44,946 nt of DNA from Paulinella micropora (GCA_009731375.1 BJOX01000024.1:99097-144042), one strand, 5' to 3'. Numbered from the stretch's first letter, positions 13,301 through 24,970 are shown. Notes: generated from the letters alone by a model not told the origin. Numbers and translations are program-made.

Positions 13301-14628
13301 ACACGCACACATACATACATACATACACACATACATACATACATACATACATACATACGTATTGTCTAGTCTTGATGCGTGTGAACGGTGAAGCCATTGC
13401 CAACCATGACATACTACACACATACATACATACATACATACATACATACACACATACATACATACATACATACATACATACACACATACACACATACATA
13501 CATACACACATACATACATACACACATACATACATACATACATACATACATGCATACATACATACATACATACATACACACACACGTGTATATGGATGTC
13601 TAGTCTTGATGCGTGTGAACGGTGAAGCCACTTCCAACCATGACATACATCACACATACATACATACATACATACATACATACATACATACATAAATACA
13701 CAAATACATACATACACACATACATACAGACACACATACACACATACATACATACATACATGCATACATACACATACGTATATATGCATGTCTAGTCTTG
13801 ATGCGTGTGAACGGTGAAGCCACTGCCAACCGTGACATACTACACACATACATACATACATACATACATTCATACATACATACACACATACACACACATA
13901 CATACATACATACACACATACATACATACATACATACACACATACATACATACACACACACACATACATACATACATACACACATACACACATACATACA
14001 TACATACATACATACATACATACACATAAGTATACATGCATGTCTAGTCTTGATGCGTGTGAACGGTGAAGCCACTGCCAACCGTGACATACTACACACA
14101 CACATACATACATACATACATACATACATACATACATTCATACATTCATACGTTCATACATACACACATACATACACACACACACATACATACATACATA
14201 CATACATATACACATACATACATACATACATGCATACATACATACACACATATACATACATACATACACACACACACATACATACATACATACACACATA
14301 CATACATACGTACACATACGTATATATGCATGTCTAGTCTTGATGCGTGTGAACGGTGAAGCCACTGCCAACCATGACATACATACATACATACATACAT
14401 ACATACATACACACATACACACATACATACATACATGCGTACATACGTACATACATACATACATACATACATACACACATATATACATACATACATACAT
14501 ACATACATACACACACATACATACATACATACACACATACATACATACATACATACATACATATTCATACGTATATATGCATGTCTAGTCTTGATGCGTG
14601 TGAACGGTGAAGCCACTGCCAACCATGA
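10099..14628. repeat. Higher-order array 5: about 60-bp core alternating with (ACAT)n, about 19 copies
   Basis: The largest array, about 4.5 kb. The core carries CTAGTCTTGATGCGTGTG, then GGTGAAGCCACTGCCAACC, then TGACATACTAC. Copies lie near 10105, 10441, 10729, 10950, 11139, 11325, 11604, 11905, 12146, 12331, 12632, 12929, 13195, 13368, 13597, 13790, 14042, 14334 and 14584. ACAT tracts of about 90-260 bp, with ACAC, GCAT and CGTAC variants, lie between. Open frames such as MYVC or YIHT repeats on both strands are translation of the microsatellite and are not genes. Confidence 0.97.
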
Positions 14629-14650
14629 CATACTGAAAGAATTGGTCAAA

Positions 14651-14697
<47 letters not shown>

Positions 14698-14804
14698 ATG
14701 ACATTCCGAAAGAATTCATCAAACTATCTTTCTCTCTCTCTCTCTCTCTCTCATGATATTCTGAAAGAATTGGTCACACTGTCTTTCTCTATCTTTGTTT
14801 TTTG

Positions 14805-14851
<47 letters not shown>

Positions 14852-14886
14852 GTGTGTGTGTGTGTATCTGCCTCACTGCCTGCCCT

Positions 14887-14955
<69 letters not shown>

Positions 14956-14958
14956 ACA
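14629..14958. repeat. Higher-order array 6, then (TA)n, (GT)n and a poly-C tract
   Basis: Three copies of a GAAAGAATTGGTCAAACT core near 14634, 14706 and 14762 are separated by (CT)n. They are followed by TATATA and GTGTGT tracts and about 67 consecutive C at 14889-14955. The poly-C abuts a 213-N gap (14959-15171), so sequencing probably failed there. Confidence 0.92.
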
Positions 14959-15171
14959 NNNNNNNNNNNNNNNNNNNNNNNNNNNNNNNNNNNNNNNNNN
15001 NNNNNNNNNNNNNNNNNNNNNNNNNNNNNNNNNNNNNNNNNNNNNNNNNNNNNNNNNNNNNNNNNNNNNNNNNNNNNNNNNNNNNNNNNNNNNNNNNNNN
15101 NNNNNNNNNNNNNNNNNNNNNNNNNNNNNNNNNNNNNNNNNNNNNNNNNNNNNNNNNNNNNNNNNNNNNNN

Positions 15172-15896
<725 letters not shown>

Positions 15897-15943
<47 letters not shown>

Positions 15944-16055
15944 TATAAATACATATATGCATATATATATACATATATATATACATATATACATATATAT
16001 ATATGAATAGAAGAGTATGATAGGCTGCCATTAGATTGCGTGCAGCAGTACAATG
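15897..16055. repeat. (TA)n tract with imperfect continuation
   Basis: Uninterrupted TA from about 15898 to 15938, then TATATAAA/TACATATA mixtures to 16005. The end (16019-16053) contains AGGCTGCCATTAGATTG, which recurs in diverged form after the next minisatellite. Confidence 0.95.
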
Positions 16056-16520
16056 TAGTTATGATATGACAAGATGTGTTTGTGTTGGTATGAATGAATG
16101 TAACAGGAGTACAGTATGCTATGACAAGATGTGTTTGGGTTGGTATGAATGAATGTAAGAGGAATATAGTATGATATGACAAGACGTGTTTGTGTTGGTA
16201 TGAATGAATGTAACAGGAGTACAGTATGATATGACAAGATGTGTTTGGGTTGGTATGAATGAATGTAAGAGGAATATAGTATGATATGGCAAGATGTGTT
16301 TGTGTTGGTATGAATGAATGTAACAGGAGTATAGTACGATATGACAAGATGTGTTTGTGTTGGTATGAATGAATGTAACAGGAATATAGTATGATATGAC
16401 AAGATGTGTTTGTGTTGGTATGAATGAATGTAACAGGAGTATAGTACGATATGACAAGATGTGTTTGTGTTGGTATGAATAATATTGACAGGCTGCTATT
16501 CGATTCATCGCAGCAGCACT
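16056..16520. repeat. 55-bp minisatellite, about 8 units
   Basis: Units start near 16061, 16116, 16171, 16226, 16281, 16336, 16391 and 16446. Each carries GACAAGATGTGTTTG and GGTATGAATGAATGTAA. Two unit types (GTGTTGG with AACAGGAGTA, and GGGTTGG with AAGAGGAATA) partly alternate, suggesting amplification of a 110-bp dimer. Related AGGCTGC flanks sit at both ends (16024 and 16490). 55 is not a multiple of 3, so the long minus-strand frame is not evidence of a protein. Confidence 0.92.
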
Positions 16521-16526
16521 GTCCGG

Positions 16527-16528
<2 letters not shown>

Positions 16529-16589
<61 letters not shown>

Positions 16590-16603
16590 TCTCTCTCTCT
16601 CTC
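16529..16603. repeat. (CT)n tract
   Basis: About 75 bp of CT with one CCC interruption, leading into the 223-bp tandem repeat. Confidence 0.95.
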
Positions 16604-16605
16604 CT

Positions 16606-16640
16606 ATCTCCTCCTCCTCCTTCTCCTCCTCCTCCTCCTC

Positions 16641-16672
<32 letters not shown>

Positions 16673-16854
16673 AACCAAACACCAAAAACAACAAGACAAC
16701 AACACCAGCAACAACACGAACACCAAAAATCATCATCACGAAAAAAAATATTTTGGTTTTATTTTAATTTCTTGGCTGTTTCTTGCTTCCTCTTTGTCCC
16801 GACAACAGGTGAGAACGAAATCGACACCTCCTCCTTCTCCTCCTCCTCCTCCTC

Positions 16855-16895
<41 letters not shown>

Positions 16896-17077
16896 AACCA
16901 AACACCAAAAACAACAAGACAACAACACCAGCAACAACACGAACACCAAAAATCATCATCACGAAAAAAAATATTTTGGTTTTATTTTAATTTCTTGGCT
17001 GTTTCTTGCTTCCTCTTTGTCCCGACAACAGGTGAGAACGAAATCGACACCTCCTCCTTCTCCTCCTCCTCCTCCTC

Positions 17078-17118
<41 letters not shown>

Positions 17119-17258
17119 AACCAAACACCAAAAACAACAAGACAACAACACCAGCAACAACACGAACACCAAAAATCATCATCACGAAAAAAAATATTTT
17201 GGTTTTATTTTAATTTCTTGGCTGTTTCTTGCTTCCTCTTTGTCCCGACAACAGGTGA
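16606..17258 (+). repeat. 223-bp tandem repeat, three copies, each ending in a splice-junction-like motif
   Basis: Each unit has (CTC)n, (AAC)n, an AAAAATCATCATCACG stretch, TTTTGGTTTTATTTTAAT, a pyrimidine tract (CTTGCTTCCTCTTTGTCCC) and ACAACAG|GTGAGAACG. Junctions are at 16808/16809, 17031/17032 and 17254/17255, exactly 223 bp apart. Copies are near-identical, with a shorter AAC tract in the first. The CAG|GT junction matches a 3' splice site abutting a 5' splice site. Confidence 0.9.
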
Positions 17259-17598
17259 GAACGAAATCGACAAAAAGACACAAGCAGACCTTCGGGCTCA
17301 CGCCAAGACTTTACCCCCCGACACACCCACGGGGAAAAAACCGAAGAAATCCGGCAAAAAACGGGCAGCAAGTGGCTCCGAGCAGCCGGGGGCCGCCGTC
17401 GCTGCACCGGGGCAGGATTTATTTGGCGGTAGTGGGTCGGGGTCTGCCGCCAAGAAGCGGAAAAAAGATGAACAGTCCAGCCCAGGTGCGGCCGGGGGAG
17501 GAGGTCCGGTCGGGTCGAAGAAGAAGAGCAAGAAGAAGAAGAAGAAGAAAAGCGGAAGTAGTCATAATAGTAACGCGCAACCAGCGACTGTTGGGTAA
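17255..17598 (+). CDS. Probable exon encoding a lysine-rich nuclear-type tail
   Basis: An open frame leaves the third tandem copy after a pyrimidine tract and CAG, so a 3' splice site at 17254/17255 is plausible; no ATG is tied to it. The frame encodes about 113 residues: an acidic/polar start (ENEIDKKTQADLRAHAKTL), a TPTGKKPKKSGKKRA patch, a Gly/Ala/Pro-rich linker, AAKKRKKDE (a monopartite nuclear-localisation-like signal) and KKKSKKKKKKKSG, ending QPATVG at TAA 17596-17598. GC content is clearly higher than in the flanks, as expected of coding DNA. The stop overlaps GGTAAGG, which could instead be a 5' splice site continuing the gene. Low-complexity basic tails like this occur on many nucleolar and chromatin proteins, so no family can be named. 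Confidence 0.45.
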
Positions 17599-17626
17599 GG
17601 AGTAGTAACTTATTTAAGTTAGTTGC

Positions 17627-17627
<1 letters not shown>

Positions 17628-17678
<51 letters not shown>
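17628..17678. repeat. Poly-T tract, about 51 nt
   Basis: Homopolymer directly after the lysine-rich frame. In plus orientation it is not a poly-A tail. On the minus strand it could be the tail of a retroposed sequence, but no body was recognised. Confidence 0.9.
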
Positions 17679-17681
<3 letters not shown>

Positions 17682-19043
17682 CACTAATCAACTTTTAATG
17701 ATAGAATACTTGCCACTAGTAGGGATACCGGTAAGTGGGAAGCGTAAGACTTAAGAAGGGAAGTGGATTTATTTATTTGACTTTATTGTATTGTTCGTTA
17801 TTAATAGTTTCCAACAATTGAACTGAGAAATCAATGAATTTTGAAAGTCACTGATATTTATGTTGCCGTCCGATCATCAACCGGCGACAATAAAAAAGTT
17901 CTTAACACTTTGAAATGCCTTTACTTAAGGAAACTCATCCGGCCTAACGTTGTTAATTCTCTGATTTACTCCGGGCCGCGCCCCTTTTACCAGGCTAGGA
18001 AGGTATTATACTACGTGACAGGGAAGAACAGGATCAGCGGCCGTTCGGCCCGCACTATAGCCGCTGAGTCATAGTCCGAGTGTGACTCAGCTTATTGACT
18101 TGAAAACTTGATAGAGTATGAATTCCCGGGGACCGTCATTTTTCCCGGCAACTGGAACTTAGTATTACATCACAGTATATCGGGGCATAGTACGCATGAA
18201 GTTGTCACAAGTTCAATCATAGTAGTGACTGCCACTGAGTATTCAAGTGAAACTTGAGTCACACTGACTATTATTGAGTGGACGGTTCCACTTGGCCGCT
18301 CCGAGTCAGTGTGAGAGCCTCATGTGAGTAGCGGCTACATATAGAAGCCGCCTGGTTATCAGTGTCACAGTAGTATACGTGACTAGTAACTTCAAGTTCA
18401 CTGATTCAAGAGTCGAAGCCCCGCCTAAACTTGAATATTCCTCAACATATGTTTCAAGTGTTATGAATGTGGCGGTCATCAAAATCTTAATTACCACTGA
18501 TTTATTGTAACGCCGGGTAATTTGTATCATTTTATGAGTGACCGTCACTACTACTACTACTACTACTTCACTGCCGCCGCCGGCCTCGAACATTGTTGGG
18601 AGGAATAGTTGGGTGTCAGTGTCAGAGTATATATCTAACTTGACTTCATCACCTGAGGAACTGAGGCGGAAGGGTCACGACAGTGCTGCCATGATCACAC
18701 TTTTTTTCACGCAAGCACTGTTTAATTATTAATATTATTCAAATAATAGAATATTGCCCGGCACTCGCAGAGCTGAGTGGGAAGCAGAAGAGATAAAATG
18801 GAAGAGGTATATAGTCATCTAGCTTTTTGAACTCATCATGTGAGACAGTTAGCCGGGCCGGTACTAGTAAAATCTAGAAGTCAGTCAGCAGACTAACTGT
18901 TTTCATATTAGAAAGTTAAAACTACTTTATTCGGTTGGATTTTGTACATGATGATGATGAAATTGAAGTATTAATATTAGTTACAGCTGAGCATTGTTAA
19001 CGGTCACCTTGAGGCAACGGCATACCTAGGGAGAAAGAGAGAG
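17679..19043. other. Unique DNA dense in short palindromes, no confident gene
   Basis: About 1.36 kb, mostly non-repetitive. Short frames exist (for example 17841-18074, non-ATG start) without recognisable domains. Hairpins include 18063-18071 with 18083-18091 (GCTGAGTCA and complement) and a nested pair (18259-18269 with 18304-18314, enclosing 18277-18282 with 18287-18292). CAGTG/CACTG, GTGACT and ACTTGA words recur throughout. A (CTA)n run is at 18548-18567 and an ATGATG patch near 18950. Confidence 0.6.
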
Positions 19044-19330
19044 AGAGAGGGGGGGGGGGGGGGTAAGGNNNNNNNNNNNNNNNNNNNNNNNNNNNNNNNN
19101 NNNNNNNNNNNNNNNNNNNNNNNNNNNNNNNNNNNNNNNNNNNNNNNNNNNNNNNNNNNNNNNNNNNNNNNNNNNNNNNNNNNNNNNNNNNNNNNNNNNN
19201 NNNNNNNNNNNNNNNNNNNNNNNNNNNNNNNNNNNNNNNNNNNNNNNNNNNNNNNAGGTAGATAGGTAGGTAGGTAGGTAGGTAGGTAGGTAGGTAGGTA
19301 GGAAGGTAGGTAGGTAGGTAGATAGATAGG

Positions 19331-19404
<74 letters not shown>

Positions 19405-19440
19405 TTATTCGACAACATCAACATCATCATCATCATCATC

Positions 19441-19483
<43 letters not shown>

Positions 19484-19505
19484 GCCTTTCACTCAATGGA
19501 ACCTA

Positions 19506-19569
<64 letters not shown>

Positions 19570-19578
19570 GATAGATAG

Positions 19579-19631
<53 letters not shown>

Positions 19632-19690
19632 GTAGATAGGTAGATAGGTAGATAGGTAGATAGGTAGGTAGGTAGGTAGGTAGGTAGGTA
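19044..19690. repeat. Poly-G, 187-N gap, (TAGG)n, (GATA)n and an AAC/ATC block
   Basis: GA and G20 precede the gap at 19069-19255. TAGG repeats grade into GATA (19256-19403). Then comes a TTATTCGACAACATCAAC block with ATC and AAC tracts ending CAGCCTTTCACTCAATGG (19404-19500), then GATA and TAGG again to the next gap. Confidence 0.93.
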
Positions 19691-20070
19691 NNNNNNNNNN
19701 NNNNNNNNNNNNNNNNNNNNNNNNNNNNNNNNNNNNNNNNNNNNNNNNNNNNNNNNNNNNNNNNNNNNNNNNNNNNNNNNNNNNNNNNNNNNNNNNNNNN
19801 NNNNNNNNNNNNNNNNNNNNNNNNNNNNNNNNNNNNNNNNNNNNNNNNNNNNNNNNNNNNNNNNNNNNNNNNNNNNNNNNNNNNNNNNNNNNNNNNNNNN
19901 NNNNNNNNNNNNNNNNNNNNNNNNNNNNNNNNNNNNNNNNNNNNNNNNNNNNNNNNNNNNNNNNNNNNNNNNNNNNNNNNNNNNNNNNNNNNNNNNNNNN
20001 NNNNNNNNNNNNNNNNNNNNNNNNNNNNNNNNNNNNNNNNNNNNNNNNNNNNNNNNNNNNNNNNNNNNNN
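19691..20070. other. 380-N assembly gap
   Basis: Unknown sequence between a TAGG array and unique DNA; the largest gap in the window. Confidence 0.99.
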
Positions 20071-20395
20071 CCAGGCGGGGCCAGGGCTCGTTCCATAAGC
20101 GCCCCTTGCAGAACGAGCTCCCACCTCCATTACAGAGGACCCAGTGAGCAGATGGTGTTTTGAGACTGTGGCATCTCCGCAGAGCATCATCGACAACCGA
20201 CAGTCCAGCATAAACCGACAGAGCACAGTGGGTGATATTCCGGGCTCAACAATCGAGAAAGGGCACCCTGAGGGAACAGGATTGTGCTTCCCGTCGCCAT
20301 TTCGGCATGTGACTTATAGGCGTATGGCTAGGCACACACAAGGCACCCCACCACGGGCCCAGCACTCCCACACCATCCCCTAATTGTCTGTCTGT
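20071..20395. other. Unique island, no gene recognised
   Basis: About 325 bp of GC-balanced DNA between repeats. A 79-codon plus-strand frame from ATG 20144 has no recognisable motif. CGACAACCGACAGTCC and AAACCGACAGAGCAC form a short internal repeat. It may be a fragment of a dispersed element. Confidence 0.5.
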
Positions 20396-20405
20396 CTACA
20401 GATGG

Positions 20406-20444
<39 letters not shown>

Positions 20445-20449
20445 CAGAC

Positions 20450-20517
<68 letters not shown>

Positions 20518-20552
20518 TATAGATAGATAGATAGATGGATAGATATTATTGG

Positions 20553-20594
<42 letters not shown>

Positions 20595-20632
20595 GCAACA
20601 ACAACAGCAACAACAACAGCAACAACAACAAT

Positions 20633-20663
<31 letters not shown>

Positions 20664-20701
20664 GCCTTTCACACAGTGGAATCTAATAGATAGACATATA
20701 A

Positions 20702-20770
<69 letters not shown>
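20396..20770. repeat. (GATA)n, (AAC/AGC)n, (GATA)n
   Basis: GATA to 20540, then TTATTGGACAAC leading into about 110 bp of AAC with AGC interruptions (20551-20663), then CAGCCTTTCACACAGTGG and GATA again. This matches the block at 19404-19500, so GATA plus AAC block is a repeated higher-order unit. Confidence 0.93.
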
Positions 20771-21222
20771 TAAAGAAGCAAAACAAAGCAAAACAAACAA
20801 AACAAAGGGGGAAGGAAAAGAAAGGAAAAGAAAGGAAAGGAAAGGAAAGGAAAGGAAAACGAAAGGAAAGGAAAGGAAAGGAAAGGACAGGACAGGAAAG
20901 GAAAGGAAAGGACAGGACAGGACAGGACAGGACAGGACAGGAAGGAAAGGAAAGGAAAGGAAAGGAAAGCAAAGGAAAGGAAAGGAAAGGAAAGGAAAAG
21001 AAAGAAAAGGAGAGGAGAGGAAAGGAAAGGAAAGGAAAGGAAAGGAAAAGAAAGGAAAGGAGAGGAGAGGAAAGGAAAGGAAAGGAAAGGAAAGGCGAGG
21101 AAAGGAAAGGAGAGGAGAGGAAAGGAAAGGAAAGGAAAGGAAAGGAGAGGAAAGGAAAGGAGAGGAGAGGAAAGGAAAGGAAAGGAAAGGAAAGGAAAGG
21201 AAAGGAAAGGAAAGGAAAGGAC
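20771..21222. repeat. (AAAGG)n pentanucleotide array with (ACAGG) and (AGAGG) variants
   Basis: About 450 bp of purine-only DNA with a five-base period. Variants are clustered: ACAGG near 20885-20940 and AGAGG near 21010, 21060, 21110 and 21160, the last giving a roughly 50-bp higher-order period. Confidence 0.96.
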
Positions 21223-21276
21223 CGGGCTCCCACTCATTGGTAGGCACATTCCAACCACAGCTCTGTACACATAGAT

Positions 21277-21351
<75 letters not shown>

Positions 21352-21396
21352 GATGTTTAAAAGATATGTTTTGTCTATCAGCGCTGCATAACTAAG
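21223..21396. repeat. Short unique island and (AGT)n tract
   Basis: A GGTAGGCACATTCCAACC-type sequence at 21238-21275 recurs diverged at 21868-21900, at the far side of the next GATA array. (AGT)n with two ATT interruptions fills 21277-21352. Confidence 0.8.
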
Positions 21397-21443
<47 letters not shown>

Positions 21444-21468
21444 GGATAGATGGATAGATAGATAGATG

Positions 21469-21531
<63 letters not shown>

Positions 21532-21597
21532 GAGTAGATAGATTAATAGATCGGTAGATCGATCGATCGATCGATCGATCGATCGATAGATAGATAA

Positions 21598-21637
<40 letters not shown>

Positions 21638-21782
21638 GTAGATAGATAGGTAGATAGATAGGTAGATAGATAGATACACGTTACTAGGCAAATCATTCCA
21701 AGCACATTTCTGCATGCATATATATATATGTATATATATACACATATATATACATATATATATATTTGTATAAATATTACGT

Positions 21783-21864
<82 letters not shown>

Positions 21865-21866
21865 TG
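21397..21866. repeat. (GATA)n with a (GATC)n core, GATG and TAGG variants and a TATATA island
   Basis: GATA throughout, with a self-complementary (GATC)n run at about 21557-21586. A non-GATA island at 21676-21780 contains ATATATATGTATATATACAC palindromes. GATA resumes at 21784. Confidence 0.95.
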
Positions 21867-22039
21867 GGAGGCACATAGCAGCCACAGCTCTACGCTCATA
21901 CATACACAGATAAACAGAAAGGTAAAGATATCAACCGACAGACAAACATATAAGATATTTAGGTAGGTAACTAGGTAGATATGTGGATCATAAAAAGTTT
22001 TATATGGACATACATATGTCTACCTACCTACCTACCTAC

Positions 22040-22075
<36 letters not shown>

Positions 22076-22076
22076 A

Positions 22077-22131
<55 letters not shown>

Positions 22132-22159
22132 GTTTTGTGTACATACATATTATTATTTT
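21867..22159. repeat. Island, then (CCTA)n and (CTAT)n in opposite orientation
   Basis: A short unique stretch to about 22020, then CCTA/CTAT to 22131. GATA arrays on either side read in the opposite strand sense, so the whole is a loose inverted arrangement. Confidence 0.9.
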
Positions 22160-22229
22160 GTCAATTATTACCATGCAGACCCAGACTTTGTATTCGGAAT
22201 AACCCGGGGGGTCATGCATGCGGACCTAA

Positions 22230-22287
<58 letters not shown>

Positions 22288-22300
22288 GGATGGATGGATG

Positions 22301-22381
<81 letters not shown>

Positions 22382-22442
22382 GTAGATAGGTAGGTAGGTA
22401 GGTAGGTAGGTAGGTAGGTAGATATGTATTGATGGATGGATG

Positions 22443-22503
<61 letters not shown>

Positions 22504-22862
22504 GTAGGTAGGTAGATATGTAGATAGATATGTATTCAGAATAACGCGGGGGGGGTCATGCATGCGGACGTAAATAGATAGATAGCTAGATAGCTAGGTA
22601 GGTAGGTAGGTAGGTAGGTAGGTAGGTAGGTAGGTAGATAGGAAGGTAGGTAGATAGATATATCGATTTTTGTATTCGGAATAACCCGGGGGGTCATGCA
22701 TGCGGACCTAAATAGATAGATAGATAGATAGATAGGTAGGTAGGTAGGTAGGTAGGTAGATAGATAGGTAGGTAGGTAGATATGTAGATAGGTAGATGGA
22801 TATATCGACTTTTTGTAGTCGGAATAACCCGGGGGGTCATGCATGCAGACCTAAATAGATAG
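22160..22862. repeat. Higher-order array: 45-bp core with (GATA)n/(TAGG)n, four copies
   Basis: The core TTCGGAATAACCCGGGGG, then GTCATGCATGCGGACCTAAA, lies near 22189, 22530, 22671 and 22815. Between cores are GATA and TAGG tracts. Copies differ by one to three bases. Confidence 0.93.
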
Positions 22863-23048
22863 ATAGATAAATATAGGTATGAATATATGTATGTATGTGT
22901 ATGTATGTATGAATGTATGTATGTATGTATGTGTGTGTATGTATGTATGTATGTATGTATGTATGTAGTCGGGTAGGTAGGTAGGAAGGTAGGTAGGTAG
23001 GAAGGTCGGTAGGTAGGTAGGTAGGTAGGTAGGTAGGTAGGTTGAAAA

Positions 23049-23090
<42 letters not shown>

Positions 23091-23114
23091 CGATAGATAG
23101 ATAGATAGATCGAC

Positions 23115-23183
<69 letters not shown>

Positions 23184-23185
23184 TC

Positions 23186-23234
<49 letters not shown>

Positions 23235-23280
23235 CGATAGATAGATCGATAGATAGATCGATAGATAGATAGATATGTTT
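22863..23280. repeat. (ATGT)n, (TAGG)n and (GATA)n with scattered GATC
   Basis: Three successive tetranucleotides, each drifting by single-base change into the next. GATC units at 23090, 23110 and 23235-23262 recur every 8-12 bp. Confidence 0.95.
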
Positions 23281-23732
23281 AATGTTTAATCTATGGGCGT
23301 GGCTTAGCTTGAAAAGCCATTGCCTCCTATACTACCCCCGACAAGAACTTTCAGCACCGGCCAAGCTGCACACCAACCACTGTCTCGCTGTGGTTGGTGT
23401 CTGTGCCCAGTTCAAGCCGAAAGGTAGCCGAGCCCTTTTGAACTATACGGGACAACACTAGAACACTCCCCAGGAGCGTGTGCCCTAAGGAGATGATGCC
23501 ACAAACAAGCCGAGGTTTCAGGAGTTCACGCTCGTTGTGAGTTACCTTCTACAACCCCGACTTCATCAACCCTTTGCATCACGCCCCGACTTCATCAGCC
23601 ATGGTCAGGAGTTGGTTGCCTGTTTAGCCCTTGCGCTGCGCGCGATTAACGGCGGACACAAAATCGTCATTGTAGGAGATAGTTAGATCTGAACCCTAGG
23701 CTGAGTTGCCAGTGGCAGAGACCGTCTCCAGG

Positions 23733-23735
<3 letters not shown>
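23281..23735. other. 455-bp unique island flanked by GATA, with an 11-bp perfect hairpin
   Basis: Begins CTATGGGCGTGGCTTAGC and is GC-richer than its flanks. A stem of ACACCAACCAC (23370-23380) pairs with 23390-23400 across a 9-nt loop. CCCCGACTTCATCA occurs twice (23556 and 23584). GTGGCTTAGCTTGAAAAGCC resembles a tRNA A-box region, but no matching B box was found, so a SINE call is not supported. No ORF of note. Confidence 0.55.
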
Positions 23736-23795
<60 letters not shown>

Positions 23796-23818
23796 GGATG
23801 GATAGATAGATAGATAGT

Positions 23819-23867
<49 letters not shown>

Positions 23868-23904
23868 GGATAGATGGATGGCTAGAAAGATGGATAGATA
23901 GATG

Positions 23905-23955
<51 letters not shown>

Positions 23956-24042
23956 GGATAGATAGATAGATAGATAGATAGGTAGGTAGATAGGTAGGTA
24001 GGTAGGTAGGTAGGTAGGTAGGTAGGTAGGTAGGTAGGTAGG

Positions 24043-24078
<36 letters not shown>

Positions 24079-24134
24079 AAGATAGATAGATATAGATAGA
24101 TAGACGGATGGATAAATAGATAGATGGATGGATG

Positions 24135-24172
<38 letters not shown>

Positions 24173-24173
24173 C

Positions 24174-24214
<41 letters not shown>
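23736..24214. repeat. (GATA)n with GATG, TAGG and GAAA variants
   Basis: About 480 bp of tetranucleotide; TAGG block at 23980-24045. Confidence 0.96.
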
Positions 24215-24683
<469 letters not shown>

Positions 24684-24970
24684 GATGTAGATGTAGATGT
24701 ACATATAGATCTAGATCTAGATCTAGATGTAGATGTAGATGTAGATGTAGACGTAGACGTAGATGTAGATGTAGATGTAGATGTAGATGTAGATGGACAT
24801 GTAGATGTAGATGTAGACATAGACGTAGATGTAGATGTAGATGTAGATGTAGACATAGACGTAGATGTAGATGTAGATGTAGATGTAGATGTAGATGTAG
24901 AGATGTAGATGTAGAGATGTAGATGTAGATACATACACACATGTACACATGTACACACGTGCACACGTGC
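24684..24970. repeat. (GATGTA)n hexanucleotide, then alternating GTGCAC/CATGTAC palindromes
   Basis: About 245 bp of GATGTA with GATCTA, GACGTA and GACATA variants (24684-24930). The following 40 bp (CATGTACACATGTACACA and ACGTGCACACGTGCAC) are purine-pyrimidine alternating and partly palindromic. Confidence 0.95.

Noticed and set aside
16119-16739. 206-residue minus-strand frame with repeated FIPTQTH and SYIHSYQ
   Set aside because: Product of the 55-bp minisatellite, where 55 is not a multiple of 3; ends in repeat-derived Glu and Val runs.
17841-18074. 77-residue frame KVTDIYVAVRSS
   Set aside because: Non-ATG start, no recognisable domain, lies in palindrome-rich DNA; could be chance.
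23281-23735. tRNA-derived SINE
   Set aside because: Only an A-box-like word at the start; no B box at the right distance.
24684-24930. Interstitial telomere
   Set aside because: GATGTA does not match known telomere repeats and variants are frequent; the organism's telomere is unknown.
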